Assembly: GCA_002476625.1 (NCBI GenBank)
Contig: DLLC01000016.1
Location: 1-36,261 of the forward strand
Length of the DNA: 36,261 nt
Source: Porphyromonadaceae bacterium UBA7572
GTDB lineage: Bacteria > Bacteroidota > Bacteroidia > Bacteroidales > Muribaculaceae
Reading direction: 5' to 3'
Positions 9,035 to 16,051 of the stretch are shown here, piece by piece (within the stretch, counting starts at the first letter, position 1; each line of letters starts with the position of its first letter). The position numbers and the translations under genes were made by a program. The notes beneath the pieces were generated by a model. The model saw nothing but the letters and a program-made list of their open reading frames with translations. It made no database searches and had not been told where the DNA came from.

Positions 9035-9069
9035 GCAGCCCAGAGGTGGAATAAACACTTCTGGGCTGC
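9035..9069. terminator. Bidirectional terminator between ftsH and hflX
   Basis: A 14-bp stem (9035-9048 with 9056-9069, one G-U pair) with a 7-nt loop lies between the two convergent stop codons. The A-rich flank at 9023-9034 becomes a T-rich tail on the - strand, so it best serves hflX; the + strand tail (TATTTCTTC) is weaker. Confidence 0.75.
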
Positions 9070-9088
9070 GCTATTTCTTCAGGTGATG

Positions 9089-10324
9089 CTATTCTTCAGT
9101 GAGGTGGTCGTAGGTCTGGTAAAGAAAATCGTTGTAGGGGAAACGCTGCATGTGCACCTGCTTAGCCTTCTCGTAGAGCATACGCTTCAGCTCGTCGATG
9201 TTCTCCCCCGTCTTTGCCGAAATGAACACGCAGTTATTGTTCATGCGCGCCATCCAAGTCTCTTTGAGCTCCTCGAGGGGGATATTTTCGCGCAGGCGCG
9301 GCGTGAGGTCGTCGGCGTCTTTCTGCACATAGGAGAACTGGTCGATTTTGTTAAACACCATGATCATCTCCTTGTCGCCCGCTCCACACACTTCCTGGAG
9401 GGTCTTGTTCACCACCTCCACCTGTTCCTCAAACTGAGGGTGTGAAATATCCACCACATGCACCATAATGTCGCTGTCGCGCACCTCATCGAGCGTGGTC
9501 TTAAACGAGTCCACAAGGTGGTGCGGGAGCTTGCGAATAAAGCCCACCGTGTCGGTAAGGAGGAATGGAAGATTCTCTATCACTACTTTACGCACCGTGG
9601 TGTCGAGCGTGGCAAACAGCTTGTTTTCGGCAAACACATCGCTCTTGCTCAGCACATTCATCAGTGTGGACTTGCCCACATTCGTGTATCCCACAAGGGC
9701 AATGCGAGTGAGCTTGCCACGATTTTTGCGCTGAATCACCTTCTGCTTGTCCCAGTCGGCGAGCTTCTGCTTCAGCAGTGAAATTTTAGTCTTCACAATG
9801 CGGCGGTCGGTCTCAATCTGCGTTTCACCCGGTCCACGCATACCGATACCGCCACGCTGGCGCTCCAAGTGCGTCCACATACCGGTAAGGCGCGGGAGCA
9901 GATATTGATACTGCGCAAGCTCCACCTGCATTTTAGCATTGGCGGTCTGGGCGCGGCGTGCGAAAATATCAAGGATAAGGCTGGTGCGGTCGAGCACCTT
10001 CACCTTAGTCTCTTTCTGAATGTGCGCTATCTGCTTGGGCGAGAGGTCGTCGTCGAAAATCAGAATGTTCACCTCATGCTCATCAATGTAGTTCTTGATT
10101 TCGGCCAGCTTTCCCTTTCCCACATACGATGTGCTGTTTGGCGCCTCGCACCGCTGAAGAAACTTCTTCACCGTGCGCGCCCCGGCAGTGTCGGCAAGAA
10201 ACTCCAGCTCGTCGAGATATTCGTTAGTCTTCATCTCGTTTTGCTGAGGAGTAATCAGTCCTACAAGCACAGCAGTCTCATCGTCGAGCGCATTGATGAT
10301 ATTTTTATCGTCGATTAATCCCAT
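9089..10324 (-). CDS. hflX: GTPase HflX (ribosome-splitting/rescue factor)
   Basis: HflX binds stalled 50S/70S ribosomes and splits them under stress. The 411-residue protein has the N-terminal HflX domain with GGIGMRGPGETQIE (158-171), a coiled linker, then the G domain: P-loop GYTNVGKST (212-220), G3 DTVG (258-261) and G4 NKID (325-328). Length and motifs are ordinary for the family. It has its own promoter whose -33 box lies in the terminator tail of the upstream ompA-like gene. It converges with ftsH. Despite the old name, linkage to FtsH function is not implied by adjacency alone. Confidence 0.95.
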   Translation of the reverse strand: MGLIDDKNIINALDDETAVLVGLITPQQNEMKTNEYLDELEFLADTAGARTVKKFLQRCEAPNSTSYVGKGKLAEIKNYIDEHEVNILIFDDDLSPKQIAHIQKETKVKVLDRTSLILDIFARRAQTANAKMQVELAQYQYLLPRLTGMWTHLERQRGGIGMRGPGETQIETDRRIVKTKISLLKQKLADWDKQKVIQRKNRGKLTRIALVGYTNVGKSTLMNVLSKSDVFAENKLFATLDTTVRKVVIENLPFLLTDTVGFIRKLPHHLVDSFKTTLDEVRDSDIMVHVVDISHPQFEEQVEVVNKTLQEVCGAGDKEMIMVFNKIDQFSYVQKDADDLTPRLRENIPLEELKETWMARMNNNCVFISAKTGENIDELKRMLYEKAKQVHMQRFPYNDFLYQTYDHLTEE

Positions 10325-10352
10325 AAATTATTGCGTAGTGTTTGTTGTCGTG

Positions 10353-10384
10353 CAAAATTAGCAATTATTTCGGTGATACACAAA
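10353..10384 (-). promoter_or_regulatory. hflX promoter
   Basis: On the - strand TTTG (10381-10384), 20 nt, then TAATTTTG (10353-10360) matches the Bacteroidetes -33/-7 consensus exactly. Transcription would start near 10346, about 20 nt ahead of the ATG. The -33 element lies inside the T-tract of the preceding terminator. Confidence 0.75.
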
Positions 10385-10420
10385 AAAAGCTCCCTGCGCA
10401 TATCTTGGTGCACAGGGAGC
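10381..10420 (-). terminator. Terminator of the OmpA-family gene
   Basis: The outer 8 bp of the stem (10389-10396 with 10413-10420) pair perfectly, a C-A mismatch follows, then 3 more bp. On the - strand the hairpin is followed by seven T. It lies about 60 nt after the OmpA-family stop codon. Confidence 0.8.
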
Positions 10421-10481
10421 ATGTTACTTAGCGAATTTCATTCAGTCGATGGCTGTCGGAAATCTAAAGCCGCGATTCGTT

Positions 10482-11726
10482 TTACTTTTCGTTGGTGTTG
10501 ATGTAGCAAACCGACACACGGTTCCAGTCTGGCTCGGAGAACATGTCGCCCACGCCCTGGCCCTCAGCCTGAATGCGGTTAGCTTTCACCTTGTATGTCT
10601 TCACAAGCATATCCTTCACAGCGTTGGCACGAGCCTCAGCGAGCTTCTTGTTGATTTCGGCAGAGCCTTCTGGAGAAGCGTAGCCCTTGATAGTTACTGT
10701 AGCGTCTTTGTGGTTCTTCAAGAATGTAGCCACACGCTCCACGTTAGGCTGCTGTGCGCGCTCAATCACGCTCTTGCCTTGCTTGAAGAATACGTTGGTC
10801 TCGAGTGATGCACTCTTCACCTGGGTTTCCTTCACCTTCACCACTTCAGTCACTTTGCTCTTTTGAGCCTTGCAAGCCTCAAGGTCGCGGGCGAGTTGAG
10901 CGGCGCGAGCGTTGCAAGCGTCGAGGTCAGACTGTGCGTTGTTGAGGTTGTTGCGCAAAGAGTTGATTTGGCTGTTGAGTGCGTCGATATCGGCTTGGGT
11001 GTACTGCTTTGGGCACACAGTGAAATAGCGGGCGCCATTGCTGTTCTTGAAGTGGTAGGTGAGACCTGCTTCCATTTCCACCACAGCGCTGTTGGCATTG
11101 TAGCGGCTGGATTGAGCGTTAGTGCCAATGCCACCCTTGCGCTCCACCTTCTTCACGTCGCCGTTCATGTCCCAGAGAATGGCAGGCTTCAGTGAGATGG
11201 TCCAAGCCTTGCTCTCACCGAGGTTGAAGTTAAAGTTCACGCCATATTTAGTGTACCAAGAGTTCTCGTCGGTCACGTCGGCGCCATTCTGGTAAGCGTG
11301 CAGCCATCCTGCGCCCACCACAGCTTCCACTTCCACAGCGCGTGGTGCGCCCTTGTAGCCGCCGAAGAAGTTAGAGAGGTTGAAAGTGGCGAAACCGCCC
11401 ACAAACTGGTGGTCAATCATATTGTTGCTCTTCACGCCGAGAGCCGACTGCCATACGTTGGCAGGAGCCTTGCCCCAGCTTGAGGTGTTCACAGTCCACT
11501 CGCCTTCGACACCTAAACCGAGGATTGGGGTCACTTGCTTGCGAAGTTCAGCGCCAAAAATGCCACGGGCATTTTTGAAGAATGCGTAATGCTGGAATGG
11601 TGACACGGCACCGCCTTTAAGTGTGAAAGAAATGTTGTCAGTCAGTTTGGATCCCTCCAAAGTGACCTGAGCCTGAGCTGCTGTAAAACCAAGAGCAGCA
11701 ACTGCTAACAGAATAATCTTTTTCAT
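10482..11726 (-). CDS. OmpA-family outer-membrane beta-barrel protein with peptidoglycan-binding domain
   Basis: Predicted to tie the outer membrane to peptidoglycan. The 414 residues comprise a signal peptide (MKKIILLAVAALGFTAAQAQ), an N-terminal beta-barrel up to about residue 235, a short Asn/Ala-rich coiled coil (about 240-285, QADIDALNSQINSLRNNLNNA), and an OmpA/MotB domain (about 305-410). The domain carries GYASPEGSAEINKKLAEARA; the usual GHTD aspartate is replaced (GYAS), a variation I associate with Bacteroidetes OmpA proteins, while the conserved Arg of AEARA remains. Transcribed alone from a strong promoter with a strong terminator, as expected of an abundant outer-membrane protein. 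Family is confident; I give no symbol because several ompA paralogues are usual. Confidence 0.88.
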   Translation of the reverse strand: MKKIILLAVAALGFTAAQAQVTLEGSKLTDNISFTLKGGAVSPFQHYAFFKNARGIFGAELRKQVTPILGLGVEGEWTVNTSSWGKAPANVWQSALGVKSNNMIDHQFVGGFATFNLSNFFGGYKGAPRAVEVEAVVGAGWLHAYQNGADVTDENSWYTKYGVNFNFNLGESKAWTISLKPAILWDMNGDVKKVERKGGIGTNAQSSRYNANSAVVEMEAGLTYHFKNSNGARYFTVCPKQYTQADIDALNSQINSLRNNLNNAQSDLDACNARAAQLARDLEACKAQKSKVTEVVKVKETQVKSASLETNVFFKQGKSVIERAQQPNVERVATFLKNHKDATVTIKGYASPEGSAEINKKLAEARANAVKDMLVKTYKVKANRIQAEGQGVGDMFSEPDWNRVSVCYINTNEK

Positions 11727-11779
11727 AGATTCTAAAAATTAAATTAAAAAATAATTTTCCCTTTTCTGAAAAACTTAAA

Positions 11780-11810
11780 CAAAGTTATCATTTTTTCTGC
11801 ACAAAGCAAA
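11780..11810 (-). promoter_or_regulatory. Promoter of the OmpA-family gene
   Basis: On the - strand TTTG (11807-11810), 19 nt, TAACTTTG (11780-11787): a perfect Bacteroidetes promoter. The predicted leader is about 48 nt and AT-rich. The remaining stretch 11811-11964 up to the alaS terminator holds nothing I can identify. Confidence 0.8.
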
Positions 11811-11954
11811 GGTTATGTGCAATTTTGACCACTTTTCCGCTTTTCTCTCCTACTATCACCGCCACGCATATCCTTTGCGGTGCCTCAAAACGATGGCGCA
11901 TGGAAACTGTAAGACACAGTGATGGCCAGCTTATGAGAGCCGGCAGTTCTGACA

Positions 11955-12006
11955 AGAAAAAAGAACCACAGCCCCATGGGGCGAATAGCACACATGGGGC
12001 TGTGGT
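11955..12006 (-). terminator. alaS terminator
   Basis: A perfect 14-bp stem (11965-11978 with 11993-12006) is followed on the - strand by TTCTTTTTTC. It lies about 80 nt downstream of the alaS stop. Confidence 0.85.
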
Positions 12007-12084
12007 GAAAATATGGGGCAATTTTATATTTTTGCTTTCTTGAGGTCGGGGGCTATGGCTGGCCACGCCTTATCCACCTTCACG

Positions 12085-14706
12085 TTACACCTCGGCTACG
12101 AGAGCCTCCATCTTCTCCATGGCAAGGCTGATAGCATCTTCGTTGCGTCCGCCGGCCTGTGCAAATCCTGGCTGGCCGCCACCGCCGCCTTGAATCACCT
12201 TGGCGGCCTCACGGATCATCTTGCCAGCGTGAAAGCCTTTCTTCACGAGGTCGTCGCTCACGTAGATGGTGAGCGTGGGCTTGCCGTGCATGCGGGTAGC
12301 GGCGAGCAGTACGGTGTTCTCTGGATTCTCCGACTTCACCATATACACGGTGCTCTTCACCACATTGGGGTCGAGCACGCCATATATCTTCAGCACACGG
12401 GTGCCTGCTATATCTTCAGCATTGTTGTAAATGTCGGTTTTCAATTTTTTTGCGGTTTCCATCACGAACCCCTCCACCTGCTTCTGAAGAGTGGTGTTCT
12501 CATTGAGCGACTTAGCCACAGCCGACACCACATCGGGAGCGTTGTTGAGCAGGGAGCGGAGCTTGATCACCACATCTTCCATGCCATAAATCATATCTTC
12601 CACCGCCTGGCCAGTGACCGCCTCAATACGGCGAACGCCAGCAGCAATGCTGCTCTCGCTGAGGATTTTCACAAAGCCAATGTTGCCCGTGTTGGGCACA
12701 TGTGTGCCACCGCACAGCTCTACCGACTGACCGTATTTCACCACGCGCACCTTGTCGCCATATTTCTCGCCAAACAAGGCCATGGCACCCAGGGCTTTAG
12801 CCTCGTCGATAGGCATATTGCGGTGTTCCTCCAGTGGAATAGCCTGGCGAATCATGGCGTTGGCCACTCGCTCCACCTCGCGGATTTCCTCAAGGCTGAG
12901 TTTCTTAAAATGGGAGAAGTCGAAGCGCAGCATCTTGGCGTCCACCAGCGAACCTTTTTGCTCCACGTGGGTGCCAAGCACCTGGCGAAGCGCAGCGTGC
13001 AGCAAGTGTGTGGCGGTGTGGTTGCAGGAGATGGCCATACGCGCCTCTTTGTTGACCGCGGCCTTAAATGTGGCAGTGACATCGGCAGGGAGCTTTTTAA
13101 CAATGTGCACGGGCAGGTTGTTCTCGCGCTTGGTGGTGGTCACTTCCACCACGTCGTCGCCAGCGGTGAGGGTGCCTTTGTCGCCCACCTGACCGCCCAT
13201 CTCGGCATAGAATGGTGTGCGTGAGAGCACCAGCTGATAGTATGAGGAGGTCTTCTGGGTCACCTTGCGGTAACGCAGAATCTCGGTGTCGCATTCCAGC
13301 AAATCGTAACCCACAAACTCGGTGTTGCCCTCACTGAGCACAACCCAGTCGGAGGTCTCGGTCTGGGCGGCATTGCGTGCGCGTGCCTTCTGTTTTGCCA
13401 TTTCGGAATTGAACTCTTCCTCGCTCACAGTCATTCCATTCTCTTTAAGGATAAGCTCGGTGAGGTCGAGAGGAAATCCGTAGGTGTCGTAGAGCGTGAA
13501 CGCCTGCACACCTTGAATCTGAGTCTTGCCCGCCTTTTTCGTGTCGGCAATGATGTCCTCTATCATCTTGATGCCAGTGGCAAGCGTGCGGAGGAACGAA
13601 TCCTCCTCTTCCTTAATCACATGCTTGATGAGGTCGGCTTGGGCTGGAAGCTCTGGATATGCCGCGCCCATCGACTCAATGAGGGTATCGACCAGGCGAT
13701 ACATGAACGCCTCCTTCTGGTTGAGGAACGTGAAGCCGTAGCGCACGGCGCGGCGCAGAATGCGGCGAATCACATAACCGGCTTTGGCATTGCTTGGAAG
13801 CTGGCCGTCGGCGATGGAGAATGCGATAGCGCGCACATGGTCGGCAATCACACGCATAGCCACGTCCTTGTCCTTGTCGGCGCCATATTTCACACCGGCT
13901 ATATCGCCCACAGCCTTAATCAGAGGCTGGAACACGTCGGTGTCGTAGTTGCTCTTTTTGCCTTGCATCACCATACACAGGCGCTCAAAGCCCAGGCCAG
14001 TGTCGATCACCTTGGCGGGAAGCGGATGGAGCGACCCGTCGGCGTGACGGTCGTACTGCATGAACACGAGGTTCCAGATTTCTATCACCAGCGGGTTGTC
14101 TTTGTTCACGAGCGAGGCCCCGGGCACTTTTGCCTTCTCTTCCTCATCGCGCAAGTCGATATGGATTTCGCTTGAAGGGCCGCAAGGACCTGTGTCGCCC
14201 ATTTCCCAGAAATTGTCGTGCTTGTTGCCATTGATGATATGGTCTTTGGGAAGGTGAGCCTCCCAATAGCTCGATGCCTCATTGTCACGTTCAAGCCCTT
14301 CAGCCTCACTGCCCTCAAACACGGTGGCATATAGGTTCTTAGGGTCGATTTTCAGAACGTCCACCAAATATTCCCATGCCCAGTCTATGGCCTCATGCTT
14401 GAAGTAGTCGCCAAACGACCAGTTGCCCAGCATCTCGAACATGGTGTGGTGGTAAGTGTCGTGGCCCACTTCCTCCAGGTCGTTGTGCTTGCCGCTCACG
14501 CGCAGGCACTTCTGGCTGTCGGTGGCGCGGCGCCACTGTGGCTTCTTATTGCCTAAAATAATATCCTTGAACTGGTTCATGCCGGCATTGGTGAACATCA
14601 ATGTCGGGTCGTCTTTCACAACCATTGGAGCGGATGGCACAATTTGATGCCCCTTGCTCGCAAAGAAGTTTTTAAACGATTCTCTAATTTCGTTAGCTGT
14701 CAACAT
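12085..14706 (-). CDS. alaS: Alanyl-tRNA synthetase
   Basis: Charges tRNA-Ala with alanine and edits mischarged Ser/Gly. The start is the ATG at 14706 (MLTANEIRESF, 873 residues); the frame also extends five codons to a TTG at 14721, which does not fit the family start. The class II catalytic core is N-terminal (NAGMNQFKDIILG motif 1 region, GxGFERLCMVMQ). The editing domain carries HTATHLLHAAL and the CGGTHVPNTG zinc-site motif. The C-Ala domain ends with GGGGGQPGFAQAGG. Full length, no anomaly. It has its own promoter and terminator and is divergent from the MerR-family gene. Confidence 0.97.
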   Translation of the reverse strand: MLTANEIRESFKNFFASKGHQIVPSAPMVVKDDPTLMFTNAGMNQFKDIILGNKKPQWRRATDSQKCLRVSGKHNDLEEVGHDTYHHTMFEMLGNWSFGDYFKHEAIDWAWEYLVDVLKIDPKNLYATVFEGSEAEGLERDNEASSYWEAHLPKDHIINGNKHDNFWEMGDTGPCGPSSEIHIDLRDEEEKAKVPGASLVNKDNPLVIEIWNLVFMQYDRHADGSLHPLPAKVIDTGLGFERLCMVMQGKKSNYDTDVFQPLIKAVGDIAGVKYGADKDKDVAMRVIADHVRAIAFSIADGQLPSNAKAGYVIRRILRRAVRYGFTFLNQKEAFMYRLVDTLIESMGAAYPELPAQADLIKHVIKEEEDSFLRTLATGIKMIEDIIADTKKAGKTQIQGVQAFTLYDTYGFPLDLTELILKENGMTVSEEEFNSEMAKQKARARNAAQTETSDWVVLSEGNTEFVGYDLLECDTEILRYRKVTQKTSSYYQLVLSRTPFYAEMGGQVGDKGTLTAGDDVVEVTTTKRENNLPVHIVKKLPADVTATFKAAVNKEARMAISCNHTATHLLHAALRQVLGTHVEQKGSLVDAKMLRFDFSHFKKLSLEEIREVERVANAMIRQAIPLEEHRNMPIDEAKALGAMALFGEKYGDKVRVVKYGQSVELCGGTHVPNTGNIGFVKILSESSIAAGVRRIEAVTGQAVEDMIYGMEDVVIKLRSLLNNAPDVVSAVAKSLNENTTLQKQVEGFVMETAKKLKTDIYNNAEDIAGTRVLKIYGVLDPNVVKSTVYMVKSENPENTVLLAATRMHGKPTLTIYVSDDLVKKGFHAGKMIREAAKVIQGGGGGQPGFAQAGGRNEDAISLAMEKMEALVAEV

Positions 14707-14741
14707 ATAATGTATTATCAAATAATATTTTTCGGAAGAAC

Positions 14742-14774
14742 ATTGGGTATATCGGAACTAATTTCATAACTTTA
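14742..14774 (+). promoter_or_regulatory. Possible promoter of the MerR-family gene
   Basis: ATTG (14742-14745), 21 nt, TAACTTTA (14767-14774) resembles the consensus with the last base of the -7 changed. It is back to back with the alaS promoter. Confidence 0.35.
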
Positions 14775-14791
14775 CACCCAAATTTAATGTG

Positions 14792-14823
14792 CAAAGTTAC
14801 TGCGAAATTGCTATTTATGCAAA
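14792..14823 (-). promoter_or_regulatory. alaS promoter
   Basis: On the - strand TTTG (14820-14823), 20 nt, TAACTTTG (14792-14799). The leader would be about 78 nt. The site lies inside the N-terminal extension of the divergent MerR-family frame, which supports the shorter start chosen for that gene. Confidence 0.75.
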
Positions 14824-14852
14824 TGCCCAGTGGCAAAACTAACACGAGAGCA

Positions 14853-15200
14853 ATGGTAATTACAGACGAACTGAACAAACGATTTTACCGCATCGGCGAT
14901 GTGGCTGAAATTTTAGGTATTCCCACCTCCACCCTACGGTTCTGGGAAAAGGAATTCACCATTATCAAGCCCACCCGTAACGCGAAAAACACCCGACTGT
15001 ACACCCCTAAAGACATAGAGACCATCAAGATGATCCACTTTTTAGTGAAGGAGAAGGGACTGAAGCTCGATGCCGCACAGGCCATGATTCGCCGCAACCG
15101 CGACGGCGTGTCGAAGCAATTTGAGGTGATCGACCGCCTCAAATCGGTAAAGTCGCAGCTTCTGGAACTCAAAAAAGCCCTCGACACCATCAAATATTAG
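14853..15200 (+). CDS. Small MerR-family transcriptional regulator
   Basis: DNA-binding regulator of unknown target. From the ATG at 14853 it has 115 residues: MVITDELNKRFYRIGDVAEILG. The N-terminal winged helix carries RIGDVAEILGIPTSTLRFWEKEF, typical of MerR proteins, and RLYTPKDIETIKMIHFLVKEKG completes the domain; a short C-terminal coiled coil (FEVIDRLKSVKSQLLELKKAL) should dimerise. There are no C-terminal cysteines or ligand domain, so metal sensing is unlikely. The frame extends upstream to an ATG at 14787, but that adds 22 non-homologous-looking residues across the alaS promoter. Such small MerR proteins are common beside housekeeping genes in Bacteroidetes. Confidence 0.85.
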   Translation: MVITDELNKRFYRIGDVAEILGIPTSTLRFWEKEFTIIKPTRNAKNTRLYTPKDIETIKMIHFLVKEKGLKLDAAQAMIRRNRDGVSKQFEVIDRLKSVKSQLLELKKALDTIKY

Positions 15201-15237
15201 AGGGGGCAATTCTGAAACCTCTACCATAAAATCAAAA

Positions 15238-15275
15238 CAGAAGAACTCCAAGAATGAAATTCTTCTGCTTTATTT
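15238..15275. terminator. Bidirectional terminator between the MerR-family and DUF3127 genes
   Basis: An 8-bp stem (15238-15245 with 15260-15267) has T-rich tails on both sides: CTTTATTTTG on + and TTTTGATTTT on -. It sits between two convergent genes. The 14-nt loop makes it moderate in strength. Confidence 0.6.
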
Positions 15276-15354
15276 TGTTATGCAGCACGCCCCTCACCTG
15301 CCAGTTGATTTGTAGGTTAAATATGTGCTACGCTATTCCTATATAGCTATTGCC

Positions 15355-15771
15355 TTAGAAAGGAAGGTCGTCGGAGCTATTGTCTGCAGGTGCCATAAAA
15401 TCATTATTCATCACAGGCTGGGCTGGTGCAGCGGCTGCCTGAGCAGGTGCAGCCACTGGCGCGCCGCCCACTTCTGGCGCGCCTTGATATACGGGCGCCT
15501 GCGCATCGGCTGGCTCAGCCTTCCATCCACGAATGGAGGTGTACCAGCGACCGTTGTATTCGCGGCTCTCTATATCGAAGCTCAATTTCACCATCTGGCC
15601 CACTTGCAGGTCGTATTGGTTGGCGCGGTCACCAAAAAAGTCGAAATGCACCTTTTTGGGGAAGTTATCCTGAGTTTCGAGTACATATTCTTGTTTCGAC
15701 CAGTTGTTACCAGCCTTCGACACGCCTGTCTGTAGAGGCAATTTAAGTATAATCTTACCGATAATTTCCAT
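15355..15771 (-). CDS. DUF3127 protein with SSB-like acidic C-terminal tip
   Basis: A 138-residue cytoplasmic protein. Residues 1-85 form the DUF3127 domain (MEIIGKIILKLP...VHFDFFGDRANQYDLQVG...GRWYTSIRGWK), whose strand pattern suggests an OB-like fold. Residues 86-130 are an Ala/Pro/Gln-rich, probably disordered linker. The last residues are DNSSDDLPF, closely resembling the DDIPF/DDLPF tip by which single-stranded DNA-binding protein recruits repair and replication partners. This layout (OB-like domain, flexible linker, acidic tip) mirrors SSB. The function is not established; a role at single-stranded DNA or in binding the same partners is an inference. Own promoter, alone on its transcript. 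Confidence 0.85.
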   Translation of the reverse strand: MEIIGKIILKLPLQTGVSKAGNNWSKQEYVLETQDNFPKKVHFDFFGDRANQYDLQVGQMVKLSFDIESREYNGRWYTSIRGWKAEPADAQAPVYQGAPEVGGAPVAAPAQAAAAPAQPVMNNDFMAPADNSSDDLPF

Positions 15772-15831
15772 TAGTCAATCTGATTTGTGTAGGTATGATT
15801 CAATAAAAAATATAAAGTTGCAAATATCACG

Positions 15832-15839
15832 CAAAGATA
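15832..15839 (-). promoter_or_regulatory. -7 element of the DUF3127 gene
   Basis: TATCTTTG on the - strand fits TAnnTTTG. No clear TTTG lies 19-21 nt upstream, so only the -7 box is called. Predicted leader about 54 nt. Confidence 0.45.
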
Positions 15840-15896
15840 CGCATATATCTTCATTCACACACCATTCGTCATCACATTTTTCAAAAAAAATCTGAA

Positions 15897-15918
15897 GTTC
15901 CGCTAAGGTTCCGCTAAG
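15897..15918. repeat. 11-bp tandem direct repeat GTTCCGCTAAG x2
   Basis: Two perfect adjacent copies at 15897-15907 and 15908-15918 lie between the PiT terminator and the DUF3127 promoter. The 11-bp spacing equals one helical turn, so a protein could bind both on one face. No partner is evident. Confidence 0.7.
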
Positions 15919-15926
15919 GTAGCGCA

Positions 15927-15965
15927 CAAGAAAAGGACCACCCTGAAATCACTTCAGAGCGGCCC
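15927..15965 (-). terminator. Terminator of the PiT permease gene
   Basis: A 13-bp stem (15935-15947 with 15953-15965, three G-U pairs) with a 5-nt loop is followed on the - strand by TTTTCTT. It lies about 90 nt after the PiT stop codon. Confidence 0.7.
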
Positions 15966-16051
15966 CAATCGCAGAAGCTGAAAAACATATATTTTTTACT
16001 TCTACTAACTAAATTTCCAAATTATAAAGCCTAAAGGTTTCGTTGTTTAAA

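Noticed and set aside
11788..12066. Short - strand frame between the ompA-like gene and alaS
   Set aside because: It covers the ompA-like promoter and the alaS terminator stem, and has no recognisable protein.
12013..13224. 403-codon + strand frame opposite alaS
   Set aside because: Antisense of a certain alaS gene, His-rich and without domains.
14787..14852. N-terminal extension of the MerR-family protein
   Set aside because: It overlaps the consensus alaS promoter and precedes the usual family start.
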